From: Bordetella ansorpii
GTDB taxonomy: Bacteria > Pseudomonadota > Gammaproteobacteria > Burkholderiales > Burkholderiaceae_B
Assembly (NCBI RefSeq): GCF_900078315.1
Contig: NZ_FKBS01000006.1
Coordinates: 62,001 to 126,000, forward strand
Direction of reading: 5' to 3'
DNA: 64,000 nt
Shown here: positions 9,299-17,766 of the stretch, piece by piece
Numbering within the stretch: position 1 is the first letter of the stretch
Layout: each line of letters starts with the position of its first letter
Translations under genes and position numbers: made by a program
The notes under the pieces: generated by a model
What the model was told of the DNA's origin: nothing
Databases searched by the model: none
What the model saw: the letters and a program-made list of their open reading frames with translations, nothing else

Positions 9299-10639
9299 AT
9301 GCAACCCTATGAGTTGACCGCCACCGAAGCCTCGGCGCTGATCGCCGCCAGGAAACTGTCCTGCGAAGAGCTTGCCCGCTCCACGCTGGCCCGCATCGAG
9401 GAGCGCGACCCCGTCGTGCGCGCCTGGAGCTACATCGACCAGGACAAGGTCATCCGCCGCGCGCGCGAACTGGACAAGACGCCCGCCGTCAGCCCGCTGC
9501 ACGGACTGACCTTCGGTGTGAAGGACGTGATCCAGACCGTGGACATGCCCACGCAGCAGAACTCGCAGCTCTACATCGATCACCAAAGCGGACAGGACGC
9601 GGCCTGCGTGGCCGTGGTGCGCCACAGCGGCGCGCTGGTGGTCGGCAAGACCGACACCGTTGAATTCGCGTCCGGCGGCCGCATGGCGGCCTCGCGCAAC
9701 CCGCACAACCTCGCGCATACGCCGGGCGGTTCGTCGTCGGGTTCGGGCGCGGCGGTGGGTGACAAGCAGGTGCAGTTGGCCTTCGGCACGCAGACCGGCG
9801 GCTCGCACATCCGTCCCGCGTCGTTCAACGGCATCTACGGCATCAAGCCCACGCACGGCGCCGTCAGTCGCGAAGGCGCGAAGAACTACTCGCACACGCT
9901 GGACACCATCGGCTGGTATGGCCGCAGCGTGGAAGACCTGCAACTGGTGGCACGCGAGTTCCGCCTGCTGGATGCCGAGTTCGCCAAACCGGTGCAGCTG
10001 AAGGGCCTGAAGGTCGGCCTCTACCGCTCGCCCGCGTGGGAACTGGCCGATGCGTATGCCCGCGAGGCGCTGTTCGAGGCCGGCCGCCGCCTGGAGGCCG
10101 CCGGCGCCATCGTCACCGAGATCACGTTGCCCGAGCCCTTCGCGCGCCTGGACGACGCGCAGCAGATCGTGATGCGTGGCGAAGGCCGTGGTTCCTTCCT
10201 GCCCGAAGTGCTGGGCCCGAAGCGCCACATGCTGGCCCAGCATTTCCTGGACATCGTAGGCAACTCGACCAAGATCACGCCGGCCAAGCTGGTCGGCGCC
10301 TACGACCTGGCCGCCGAATGCCGCCGTCTGTTCGACAGCCAGTTCGGCGCCAGCCTGGACGTGGTGCTGACGCCGTCTTCGCCGGGTGAAGCGCCCGAAG
10401 GCCTGGCGTCTTCCGGCAACCCCGTGTTCAATGCGATGTGGACCCTGCTGAACGTGCCGTGCGTGGGCATTCCCGTCGGCGTCAGCGCGCGCGCGCTGCC
10501 CTTGGGCATCCAGCTGGTGGGCCCGCGCTACTGCGACTCGCAATTGCTGGAGATCGCGCTGGCCTGCGCGCCGGCCATCCACGTGCATGAGAACGGCAAG
10601 CTGACGCCGTTGAAGGTGGACGCGCCCGCGCTGGCGTGA
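9299..10639 (+). CDS. Amidase-signature family hydrolase, divergent third copy
   Basis: A 446-residue amidase-signature enzyme, only distantly related to the two upstream copies. Triad: Lys75 in TFGVKDV, cis-Ser145 in TPGGSSSGSG, nucleophile Ser169 in TQTGGSHIRP, again 24 residues apart. It uses TQTGGS where the upstream pair use SDTGGS. It follows the small AtzG-like gene by 21 bp and closes the operon, being followed by an inverted repeat that may end transcription. GatA-type or aryl-amide hydrolases are alternatives; no GatB is nearby, so a role in tRNA amidation is unlikely. Confidence 0.9.
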   Translation: MQPYELTATEASALIAARKLSCEELARSTLARIEERDPVVRAWSYIDQDKVIRRARELDKTPAVSPLHGLTFGVKDVIQTVDMPTQQNSQLYIDHQSGQDAACVAVVRHSGALVVGKTDTVEFASGGRMAASRNPHNLAHTPGGSSSGSGAAVGDKQVQLAFGTQTGGSHIRPASFNGIYGIKPTHGAVSREGAKNYSHTLDTIGWYGRSVEDLQLVAREFRLLDAEFAKPVQLKGLKVGLYRSPAWELADAYAREALFEAGRRLEAAGAIVTEITLPEPFARLDDAQQIVMRGEGRGSFLPEVLGPKRHMLAQHFLDIVGNSTKITPAKLVGAYDLAAECRRLFDSQFGASLDVVLTPSSPGEAPEGLASSGNPVFNAMWTLLNVPCVGIPVGVSARALPLGIQLVGPRYCDSQLLEIALACAPAIHVHENGKLTPLKVDAPALA

Positions 10640-10662
10640 CGTCCGTACGATTGGTTGCAAGG

Positions 10663-10691
10663 ACGGCATGCCTGCAGCACGGGCATGCCGT
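10663..10691 (+). terminator. Probable transcription terminator of the transporter-amidase operon
   Basis: A perfect 10-bp inverted repeat, ACGGCATGCC (10663-10672) and GGCATGCCGT (10682-10691), separated by 9 bases and followed by TTTG. The T-run is short, so termination efficiency is uncertain, but the position 24 bp after the last amidase stop fits. Confidence 0.55.
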
Positions 10692-10751
10692 TTGCGGTTG
10701 CTAGAATGGCCCGGCACTGCGCCGTGAACACGCCGCATCTCGCGGCAAGCC

Positions 10752-11387
10752 ATGACGAGACCGCCGATGAGACTGGAACGTCTGAGCAGCAACCACCGCT
10801 CCCTTGATGTCCCCGGCCTGCCCACGTTGTTCGCTGCTGGCGACAAGTGGGTCAGCTGGACTTCCGCATTGCCCATGCCGCGAGCCGCCGCGGCATTGCG
10901 CCAGCCGCCAGGCCCGTGGTTTGGCCGTGCGCCGGGTTTCGACATCGCCGATGAAGGCGAGATCCCAATCGACCTCGAGAACGACGACGGCGCGGGCGAC
11001 GCGCCCGATCCCGTCATGCTGGACGCCGCGCGCTGGCTGCTGGCTCACGATGCCGACTTCACCCAGGTCGTGCTCGATACCTTGGTGGCCGATCTGCCAA
11101 GGCTGCGCGACATCGAGAATGCCGTCGTTCTGGGCGATGACGACTTCAGGCTGCCCAGGCAATGGGATGCCGCAATGGCATCGTCCCTTGTCTGGCTGGA
11201 GACCATCAACCTGCCACCCGTCGCCGGCCATGCGCCCTACATCGGCGTGGGCTTTCGCTGCGCGTGGGAGCCGGAACACGGCTACGGCCTGATGCTGTGC
11301 GGCACCGAGGTCGTCGAGCGCGGAGGAGCCGATACCGCGGTACTGTCGTGGATCGCGGCGCGTCATGCGGAGGACCAGGGTGGCTAG
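10752..11387 (+). CDS. DUF6985-like hypothetical protein
   Basis: A 211-residue soluble protein with no signal peptide. The C-terminal half contains GVGFRCAWEPEHGYGLMLCG followed by a Val-rich strand, resembling the pattern of the DUF6985 family, which is often found among immunity-like or orphan proteins. Function is unknown. Two in-frame ATGs (10752 and 10767) are possible starts and neither has a strong ribosome-binding site. Its 3' end overlaps the next gene by 8 bp, suggesting coupling. Confidence 0.65.
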   Translation: MTRPPMRLERLSSNHRSLDVPGLPTLFAAGDKWVSWTSALPMPRAAAALRQPPGPWFGRAPGFDIADEGEIPIDLENDDGAGDAPDPVMLDAARWLLAHDADFTQVVLDTLVADLPRLRDIENAVVLGDDDFRLPRQWDAAMASSLVWLETINLPPVAGHAPYIGVGFRCAWEPEHGYGLMLCGTEVVERGGADTAVLSWIAARHAEDQGG

Positions 11388-12501
11388 ATCGAAGAAGGCC
11401 GTGCCGCCCGCCGGGCCCGGCCCCGTCATTCCTTTCGACGTCTACGTCGCCGCGCGTTTCTTCATGGCCATGGGCCGCACGCTGGACGACGTGCTGCCGC
11501 TGCTGGACCTCTCGGAGGCGCAATGGATGGCGCTGCACAAGGCCTACGACTACCTGGGCCGATTCGACTTCGGCTACCAGGACTACTTCGGCAGCGACGA
11601 CGAGGCCGACATCCTGGCGCGCGTGGCCGGTCCGCGCTGGCGCCTCTCCGACCCCGTGAACGCCACTCTGGAAGCCTTCGTGCGCGAGGTGCGTCCCGCC
11701 GTATGGGCCAAGCCGCATATCGGTCCATTCGCCAACGTGCCGTGGACGGGCGTGCACATCGCCACGCATCCCGAGATGACGCTTTGCTTCTACAGCCATG
11801 ACGGCGAACACGTCTATTTTCTCGGCAAGCCTCTTGCCACCAAGGATCGCCAGCCATTGGATGTGGACATCGCCACGTTCGAATGGCTGGGTGGACGATG
11901 GCTGAAGGATGTCGCGCACATCTATGGGCAAGGCGAGCTCGGCGGACCTGGCGGGCGCGTGTACTGGTATGTGGTCAATGGGGCCGACCCCGCCACCTTC
12001 CAGGCATTGAATCTGCGCTACGCGAAGGACGCGTTCAATGGCTACTACATCACCGGCAAGACGCTGCGTACGAAGAGCGTGGACCGCTTCGAAATCGTGC
12101 CCGAGGTGCGCCTGAACTTCCGCGACATCAGCCAGGACCCGCTGTACAAGACCAGCGTCTTCGCGCGCGATGCCGAACACGTCTATTTCTATGGCGCGCG
12201 ATTGCGTGGCGCGCGTCCCTCGTTCCGTGACCTGGGCAATGGCTACGGCACCGATGGCGTGCAGGTGTGGTTCCACGACGCCAAGCTGCTGATCGAGGAC
12301 GCGGATGCCGCGACCTTTCGCGTGCCGGTTCCAGGCGAACCGCATCCTGGCATGCATTACTGCGCGGTGGACCGCTTGCGTGCATACAGATACGGCAAGC
12401 CGGTGCCGTGCGAAGAGGCCTTCGAGGTCTGGAAGGCCTTCTTCGAGTTCCATACCGATCTGCGGGATTGGTGGTGGCACGACATGGCGTGCGCGCGCTG
12501 A
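11380..12501 (+). CDS. DKNYY-repeat-like protein
   Basis: About 373 residues. It carries repeated aromatic modules such as DGEHVYFLGKPL, DAEHVYFYGARLRG and GVQVWFHDAKL, which follow the DKNYY-family pattern (Asp-x-x-x-Val-Tyr-Phe-x-Gly). These proteins are uncharacterised and often occur beside secreted toxins or their immunity proteins. The GTG at 11380 is preferred because GGAGGA lies 5-6 bp upstream; an ATG at 11365 is possible but has no visible ribosome-binding site. It overlaps the upstream gene by 8 bp. Confidence 0.62.
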   Translation: MARSKKAVPPAGPGPVIPFDVYVAARFFMAMGRTLDDVLPLLDLSEAQWMALHKAYDYLGRFDFGYQDYFGSDDEADILARVAGPRWRLSDPVNATLEAFVREVRPAVWAKPHIGPFANVPWTGVHIATHPEMTLCFYSHDGEHVYFLGKPLATKDRQPLDVDIATFEWLGGRWLKDVAHIYGQGELGGPGGRVYWYVVNGADPATFQALNLRYAKDAFNGYYITGKTLRTKSVDRFEIVPEVRLNFRDISQDPLYKTSVFARDAEHVYFYGARLRGARPSFRDLGNGYGTDGVQVWFHDAKLLIEDADAATFRVPVPGEPHPGMHYCAVDRLRAYRYGKPVPCEEAFEVWKAFFEFHTDLRDWWWHDMACAR

Positions 12502-12519
12502 CCCATTCGGGAACTCACG

Positions 12520-13029
12520 ATGAACCACACAACGAGAGCACCGCGCGTCTATGAGGTGGTCTACGACGAGGCGATGGTGCGTGACGCCGTGCGCACCTAC
12601 GTCATGCGGCGGCTCGTGCGTGAAGAAAGGAGCTGGTGGCTGACGGCGCTGGTCATCTTCGTCGTGAGCATTTTCATGCTGCTCAGGGGCATGCAGGACT
12701 GGACGGTAGGGGTGATGCTCGTAGCGTCCATGATGCCGATCTTCTTCGTGGCGGCAGGCTGGGTCGCCCACTATCGCAACAGCGTCGGCAAGCTACGGCG
12801 CATGCCGTCGCCTGCGGCGAGCTTCACGTTTCAGGAAGACGGACTGGCGATCGCGTCCGGACTGGGATCGGGCCTCATCGCATGGTCTGCGCTGACCGAG
12901 ATCTGGGAGCGGCCAGGCTATTGGATGCTGTTCATGGGGCCCAACCAGTTCAACACCCTGCCTTTGCAAGGCATCGACGCCGCCGATCTGGAATGGTTGC
13001 GCGGCAAGGTGTCCGCATCGGAGGATTGA
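12520..13029 (+). CDS. YcxB-like membrane protein
   Basis: A 169-residue protein with two membrane segments near residues 40-58 and 66-84, separated by a short turn, followed by a soluble tail with the pattern DGLAIASGLGSGLIAWSALTEIW. This matches the YcxB-like C-terminal domain, which lies on the cytoplasmic side. Function is unknown. It lies 18 bp after the DKNYY-like gene in the same orientation, so the three genes from 10752 probably form one unit. Confidence 0.65.
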   Translation: MNHTTRAPRVYEVVYDEAMVRDAVRTYVMRRLVREERSWWLTALVIFVVSIFMLLRGMQDWTVGVMLVASMMPIFFVAAGWVAHYRNSVGKLRRMPSPAASFTFQEDGLAIASGLGSGLIAWSALTEIWERPGYWMLFMGPNQFNTLPLQGIDAADLEWLRGKVSASED

Positions 13030-13097
13030 TCGGCGTTCCGCCACGCTGGCGCGGCGCCAGGCCTGAAGAGGACGGCACTCCGGCGTGGTGTCCGGAA

Positions 13098-13133
13098 CAA
13101 GAAAGCGGTGCTCGCGCCATGGCAAGCACCGCT
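13098..13133 (-). terminator. Rho-independent terminator for the minus-strand catabolic cluster
   Basis: A perfect 9-bp stem, AGCGGTGCT (13104-13112) with AGCACCGCT (13125-13133), 12-base loop. Read on the minus strand it lies 11 bp after the Bug-protein stop and is followed by TTTCTTGTT. It also separates the convergent YcxB-like gene. Confidence 0.7.
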
Positions 13134-13143
13134 CGCACGAACA

Positions 13144-14136
13144 TCAGTCGACCTTGGCGCCCGACTGCTCGACCAGCTTGGCCCAGCGGCCGATGTCGGC
13201 CTTGTGGATGCGTTCGAAGGCCGCGATGCTGGGATCGGCCGGCGGCGCGATGCCTTGCAGGTCTTCCAGCCATGCGCGGAATTCCGGCGTGCTGATCACC
13301 TTGATCACCGCTTCGCTCATGCGCTTCTGGATTTCGGGCGACAGCTTGGCCGGTCCGAACAGGCCGTACCACGTGCTGCTTTCATAGCCGGGGATGTTGC
13401 ATGCCTCGGCCACCGTCGGCACGTCGGGCAGCGCCTTGATGCGCTTGGCCGTCGTCACGCCCAGCGCGACCACCTGCCCTGCCTTCACGGCCGGCACGGA
13501 AGGCGCGCTCTGGTTGAAGAAGAAGTCGACTTCGCCCGACAGCAGCGCGGTCATGGCCGGGCCCTGGCCGCGGTACGGCACGTGCGGCACGTCGATCTTG
13601 GCGCCGTTGGTGAACTGCGCGCCGGCCAGGTGGCCCGATGCGCCGTTGCCGGTCGAGGCGTAGTTCAGCTTGCCGGGGTTGGCCTTGGCCAGCTTGACCA
13701 GGTCGCCGCAGGTCTTGATGTCAGGGTGCTTCTTGGGATTGACCAGCAGCACGTTGGGCACGTCGCCCAGCAGCGCGACGTGCGTGAAGTCCTTCTGCAC
13801 GTCGAAAGGCAGCGTCTTGTACAGCGCCGCGTTGATGGCATGCGTGCCGGCCGTGCCCAGCAGGAAGGTGTAGCCGTCGGGATTGGCGCGCGCCACCATG
13901 TCCGAGGCGACGTTGCCGCCCGCGCCCGTGCGGTTGTCGGCCACGATGGGCACGCCCAGTTCCTTGGTCAGGCCTTCGCCCAGCTTGCGGGCATAGAGAT
14001 CGGTGCCGGCGCCGCCGGGAAAGCCGCCCACGATGGTGATGGCGCGGGTGGGCCACTTGGCGGCATCTTCCGCATGCGCGGTGGCGGCCAGCGAGGTGGA
14101 CAAAGCGAGTGCTGCAATCGTGATCGTACGCATCAT
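13144..14136 (-). CDS. Bug/TctC-family extracytoplasmic solute-binding protein
   Basis: A 330-residue periplasmic binding protein of the Bug (TctC) family, hugely expanded in Bordetella and Achromobacter. The signal peptide is clear (MMRTITIAALALSTSLAATAHA). The family motifs GGFPGGAGTDLYAR near residue 40 and GANGNVASDMVA-like GAGGNVASDMVARANPDGYT are present. The start at 14136 has an AGGGGA ribosome-binding site; ATG at 14133 is equally possible. Binding of a carboxylate is typical, and the adjacent aminotransferase/dehydrogenase suggests an amino- or hydroxy-acid, but this is inference. No TctAB membrane genes are nearby. Confidence 0.92.
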   Translation of the reverse strand: MMRTITIAALALSTSLAATAHAEDAAKWPTRAITIVGGFPGGAGTDLYARKLGEGLTKELGVPIVADNRTGAGGNVASDMVARANPDGYTFLLGTAGTHAINAALYKTLPFDVQKDFTHVALLGDVPNVLLVNPKKHPDIKTCGDLVKLAKANPGKLNYASTGNGASGHLAGAQFTNGAKIDVPHVPYRGQGPAMTALLSGEVDFFFNQSAPSVPAVKAGQVVALGVTTAKRIKALPDVPTVAEACNIPGYESSTWYGLFGPAKLSPEIQKRMSEAVIKVISTPEFRAWLEDLQGIAPPADPSIAAFERIHKADIGRWAKLVEQSGAKVD

Positions 14137-14205
14137 GATGGTTTTTCCCCTTGTGAATGTGCGATTGGCAGGATGCCGTACTGCGTGTTGTTCGGTTCGC
14201 CGCCT

Positions 14206-14234
14206 GCCGCACCGCAGGTCCCGCGCGGTGCGGC
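14206..14234 (-). terminator. GC-rich hairpin after the aminotransferase gene
   Basis: A perfect 10-bp inverted repeat GCCGCACCGC / GCGGTGCGGC with a 9-base loop, 11 bp beyond the aminotransferase stop on the minus strand. It lacks a T-run, so it may attenuate transcription or protect the mRNA end rather than terminate fully. Confidence 0.45.
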
Positions 14235-14245
14235 GGCGGGTGTGT

Positions 14246-15484
14246 TTACTGCAAGGCCTCCACCGCGCGCGCGATGCGCGCCATGGCGGTTTCCAACTGC
14301 GCCTTCGACGTGGCGTAGCTGATGCGGAAGTACGGCGCGAGGCCGAACAGCGTGCCAGGCACCACGGCCACGTCATGCTCTTCCAGCAGATAACGGCAGA
14401 AGTCCGTGTCGGTCTTCAGTGCTTCGCCCTTCGCCGTGCGGCGGCCCAGCACGCCGGCGCAGCTGGCATACGTGTAGAAGGCGCCTTCGGGACGGCGGCA
14501 GCGGATGCCGGGAATGGCGTTCAGCGCGTCCACCACCAGGTCGCGGCGCTCGCGGAACGATTCGCGGCGTTCGGCCAGCACGTCCTGCGGACCGTCCAGC
14601 GCCTCGATCGCGGCAACCTGCGTGACCGACGACGGGTTGGACGTGCTCTGGCTCTGCACCACGGCCATCGCGGCGATCAGCTCGCGCGGACCGCCGGCAT
14701 AGCCCAGGCGCCAGCCCGTCATGGCATAGGCCTTGGACAGGCCGTTGACCGTCAGCGTGCGGTTCTTCAGGCGCGGCTCGACCTGCGCCAGCGTGGTGAA
14801 CTCGAAGCCGTCGTACATCAGGTGTTCGTAGATGTCGTCGGCGATGATCCACACGTGCGGATGGCGCAGCAGCACCTCGGCCAGCGCCTGCAGGTGTTCG
14901 CGGCCATACGCGGCGCCCGTGGGGTTGGACGGCGAGTTCAGCATCAGCCAGCGCGTGCGCGGCGTGATGGCCGCTTCCAAGTCCTGCGGCAGCAGGCGGA
15001 AGCCGTTCTCTTCCAGGCAGGCCACCTGCACGGTCTTGCCGCCGGCGATGGTGATCATGTCGGCGTACGAAGCCCAGTACGGCGTACCCACGACGACTTC
15101 ATCGCCGTCGTCCAGCGTGGCCATCAGCGCGTTGTGGATGACCTGCTTGGCGCCGGCGCTGGCGGTGACTTCGTCGGCGCCGTACTCCAGGCCGTTCTCG
15201 CGCTTGAACTTGCGCGAGATGGCGGCCTTCAGCGCCAGCGTGCCATCCAGCAGCGTGTACTTGGTGTCGCCCGCGTCGATGGCGCGCTTGCCGGCTTCCT
15301 TCACGTTCTGCGGCGTGTCGAAGTCGGGCTCGCCCGCGCCCAGCACGATCACGTCGCGGCCTTCGCGCTTCATGCGCGCGGCCTGCGCACCGATGCGCAG
15401 GATGCCGGAGACCTCGATGGCGGAGATTCGCCGTGCTCGCCGAAGCACCGGGGCCTCGTTCGTGGGGGTGTTCTGTTCAGACAT
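14246..15484 (-). CDS. PLP-dependent class I/II aminotransferase (aspartate/alanine aminotransferase fold)
   Basis: A 412-residue fold-type I aminotransferase, cytoplasmic. The Schiff-base lysine is Lys251 in NGLSKAYAMTGWRLGY; Asp216 and Tyr219 in IIADDIYEH fit the residues contacting the cofactor ring, and SNPTG at about 186-190 is the conserved substrate-loop motif. It lies at the head of a minus-strand cluster with a RidA deaminase and a hydroxyacid dehydrogenase, which would clear the enamine by-product and reduce the resulting 2-oxo acid. The amino donor and acceptor cannot be named from sequence. Confidence 0.92.
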   Translation of the reverse strand: MSEQNTPTNEAPVLRRARRISAIEVSGILRIGAQAARMKREGRDVIVLGAGEPDFDTPQNVKEAGKRAIDAGDTKYTLLDGTLALKAAISRKFKRENGLEYGADEVTASAGAKQVIHNALMATLDDGDEVVVGTPYWASYADMITIAGGKTVQVACLEENGFRLLPQDLEAAITPRTRWLMLNSPSNPTGAAYGREHLQALAEVLLRHPHVWIIADDIYEHLMYDGFEFTTLAQVEPRLKNRTLTVNGLSKAYAMTGWRLGYAGGPRELIAAMAVVQSQSTSNPSSVTQVAAIEALDGPQDVLAERRESFRERRDLVVDALNAIPGIRCRRPEGAFYTYASCAGVLGRRTAKGEALKTDTDFCRYLLEEHDVAVVPGTLFGLAPYFRISYATSKAQLETAMARIARAVEALQ

Positions 15485-15508
15485 CTCGTTGCATTCCAGA
15501 TAGGAGAA

Positions 15509-15862
15509 TCAAAGCGCCGCCGTGACCATGATCTCGACCAGGATGTCCGGCGCGGCCAGCTCGATGGCGCCGCAGCAGCGCGCGGGCGCCTGGCCGGCCA
15601 CGATCCACTTGTCGTACACCTCGTTCATGCCGGCGAAGTGCGCCATCGACGACAGCCAGATGGTCACGTTCAAGGCTTTCGATTTGTCGGTGCCGGCGGC
15701 CGCCAGCATTTCGTCGACCTTGGCCAGCACCTGGCGGGTCTGGCCTTGAATGTCGGCGCTGCGATCGTCGGCCGTGTGGCCGGCCAGATACACGGTGCCG
15801 TTGTGGATCACCGCGCGCGAGCGGCGCGCGTTCTGGTCCAGGCGGGTGATGGGTGCGCTCAT
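15509..15862 (-). CDS. ridA: RidA-family (YjgF/YER057c/UK114) protein
   Basis: A 117-residue RidA homologue, usual length. RidA trimers hydrolyse reactive enamines/imines released by PLP enzymes. The family pattern is seen in VYLAGHTADD near the N-terminus, KALNVTIWLS near residue 62 and PARCCGAIELAAPDILVEI near the C-terminus, where the arginine is the active-site residue (normally within a RxxV-type context). It overlaps the dehydrogenase gene by 4 bp (stop of one inside start of the other), so the two are coupled. It may be an RidA-like subgroup with a specialised catabolic role rather than the housekeeping protein. Confidence 0.87.
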   Translation of the reverse strand: MSAPITRLDQNARRSRAVIHNGTVYLAGHTADDRSADIQGQTRQVLAKVDEMLAAAGTDKSKALNVTIWLSSMAHFAGMNEVYDKWIVAGQAPARCCGAIELAAPDILVEIMVTAAL

Positions 15863-16782
15863 TGTTGCGCTCCGATGCCCGACACGCGGCGGCAGTGGTT
15901 CAGCGCGGCCTGCACCAGGTTGTCGCTGGCCTCGGGCGTGCGGAAGGCCGAGTGGGCCGACAGGGTCACGTTCTCCAGCTTGGTCAGCGGATGATCCTTG
16001 GGCATGGGTTCGATGGCGAACACGTCCAGGCCGGCATGCAGCAGCTTGCCCGAGTTCAGGGCGTCGATCATCGCTTCCTCGTCGACCAGCGCGCCGCGCG
16101 CGGTGTTCACCAGGATGGCGCCGTCGCGCATCTGCGCGATGCGTTCGCGCGAGATCAGGCCGCGCGTCTCGTCGGTCAGCAGCAGGTGCATCGACACCAC
16201 GTGGCTTTGCGCCAGCACGTCTTCCAGCGACACGAATTCCACGCCGGGATGCGACTTGGGGCTGCGGTTCCAGGCGATCACCTTCATGCCGGCGCCGATG
16301 GCCAGGCGCGCCATCTCGGCGGCGATGCCGCCGAAGCCCACCAGGCCCAGCGTCTTGCCGGTGATCTGCACAGCATCCGAACGCAGCCAGTTGCCGGCGC
16401 GCATCGCGCGGTCCATCTTGGCGAAGCCCTTGGCCGACGCCCACATCAGCGCGAAGGCGCATTCGGCCACGGCGGTATCGCCATAGCCCTTGATGATGTG
16501 CACTTCGATGCCGATCTCGGCCAGCTCCTCGGGATTCATGTACGAACGCGGACCCGTGCCCAGGAACACCACGTGCTTCAACTGCTTGCAGGCGCGCGCG
16601 ATGTCGGTGGGCAGATGGGTATGGTCGACGATCATGATCTCGTGGTCGCCCAGCACCGCCGGAATCTGGTCCGAAGTGATGTCCGGCTGGCGATTGATCG
16701 TCAGCGGCAGGTCGGCGGGCAGATGCAGGCGCTCGGCCACTTTGGCCAGCGTGGGGTTGGCGTCGATGAAGCAGGCTTTCAT
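15859..16782 (-). CDS. D-isomer-specific 2-hydroxyacid dehydrogenase, NAD(P)-dependent
   Basis: A 307-residue oxidoreductase of the D-2-hydroxyacid family. Rossmann motif GLVGFGGIAAEMA near residue 145 binds the cofactor. Catalytic residues are visible: Arg in NTARGALVDE, Glu in FAIEPMP, and His in SAHSAFRT. It reduces a 2-oxo acid to a D-hydroxy acid or the reverse. The start at 16782 is the first in-frame ATG matching family N-termini; upstream in-frame ATGs lie inside the regulator gene. It is the gene nearest the GntR regulator, so the operon probably runs from here to the aminotransferase. Confidence 0.9.
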   Translation of the reverse strand: MKACFIDANPTLAKVAERLHLPADLPLTINRQPDITSDQIPAVLGDHEIMIVDHTHLPTDIARACKQLKHVVFLGTGPRSYMNPEELAEIGIEVHIIKGYGDTAVAECAFALMWASAKGFAKMDRAMRAGNWLRSDAVQITGKTLGLVGFGGIAAEMARLAIGAGMKVIAWNRSPKSHPGVEFVSLEDVLAQSHVVSMHLLLTDETRGLISRERIAQMRDGAILVNTARGALVDEEAMIDALNSGKLLHAGLDVFAIEPMPKDHPLTKLENVTLSAHSAFRTPEASDNLVQAALNHCRRVSGIGAQQ

Positions 16783-16819
16783 GGGGCGGTTGTCTCGTCT
16801 TGGCGGGTGAAAAAGGAAA

Positions 16820-17548
16820 TCAAGGCGTACAGGGGGGCAGCGCGGCGGCGGCCAGCCGGGTCTCGGCGAAGTCGGCCAGGGCATTGCCCATGTAGATCTC
16901 GGCGTAACCGGCCCGGATCAGCTCGATGACGTGATCCAGGTGATGGCTGATGTGGCCGCGCATCAGCGCTTCCACGCGTTCCAGGTCGCGCGCCTGCAGC
17001 GCCCGCACGATCTCGGGATGGTCGTTGCGGGTGGCGAAACGGCGCGACTTCAGGTCCAGCCAGCGGGCAAAGCGGATGCGTTCGTTCAAGGAGCGCACCG
17101 AGCGCAGGAATTCGTCGTTGCCGGCCAGACGCGCCAGCCTTTCGTGGAAGGCCTCGTCGCGCTCCAGCAGGTGCAGCGCCTGGTCGTCGGTCTCGGGCGT
17201 GTCGCGGCTTTGCTCGGTGAAGTCGGCCAGTTCGCGCAGCTGTTCATCGGTGGCGCGGGCGCACACCAGGCGCACCAGGCCCAGCTCGACGGTGGCGCGG
17301 TACTCGTACAGGTCCAGGATCTGCTTGGCGTCCAGCGGCCGGGCCGAGTAGCCCCGGTTGGGCGTGGCCACCAGGAAGCCCTCGGCGGCGATGCGGTTCA
17401 GCGCCTCGCGCACCGGGGTGCGGCTGACGCCCAGCAGGCGGGCCAGTTCGACCTCGTTGACGCGCTCGCCCGGCCGCAACCGGAAGGTAGCGGCCATCGC
17501 CTTGATGCGGTCATAGACCGGGGCGGTGGAGGGGGCGGCGGTAGGCAT
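16820..17548 (-). CDS. GntR-family transcription regulator, FadR/FCD subgroup
   Basis: A 242-residue regulator with an N-terminal winged helix-turn-helix (VELARLLGVSRTPVREALNRIA, about residues 33-54) and a C-terminal all-helical FCD effector domain. The FCD pattern of two Asp/His sites (DEAFHERL near 130) and HHLDHV near the end suggests a metal-bound carboxylate effector. It is oriented with the catabolic genes downstream and against the radical-SAM gene on the other side; paired TGTATACA palindromes lie immediately upstream and are its likely operators. Confidence 0.9.
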   Translation of the reverse strand: MPTAAPSTAPVYDRIKAMAATFRLRPGERVNEVELARLLGVSRTPVREALNRIAAEGFLVATPNRGYSARPLDAKQILDLYEYRATVELGLVRLVCARATDEQLRELADFTEQSRDTPETDDQALHLLERDEAFHERLARLAGNDEFLRSVRSLNERIRFARWLDLKSRRFATRNDHPEIVRALQARDLERVEALMRGHISHHLDHVIELIRAGYAEIYMGNALADFAETRLAAAALPPCTP

Positions 17549-17579
17549 GGCAGAGCGAGGCAGAGGTTGTATGCGTGTC

Positions 17580-17612
17580 TGTATACACTTTGGCGAAGCC
17601 TCAGTGTATACA
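17580..17612. promoter_or_regulatory. Paired TGTATACA operator in the GntR / radical-SAM intergenic region
   Basis: Two identical perfect palindromes TGTATACA (17580-17587 and 17605-17612) with centres 25 bp apart, in the divergent gap between the GntR gene and the B12/radical-SAM gene. FadR-type regulators bind short palindromes of this class. Position just upstream of gntR indicates autoregulation and control of one or both divergent transcripts. Confidence 0.7.
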
Positions 17613-17766
17613 CTTCGTTGCGACCCTAAATCCTAGGGATTTCCCGTGCGTGCTAGGCTGCATCCGCTGGGTGGCACTCGCCGCGACAGGCGCGCGGCCT
17701 ACACCATGCCTGAGCCAGAAGAAGCCGAGACACGGCGTGGGCCGTGCCAGATCGGGGAGTCCGTCG

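Noticed and set aside
16820-17548. An alternative plus-strand gene over the GntR region
   Set aside because: Plus-strand frames are shadows; the minus-strand protein has a clear winged helix and FCD domain.
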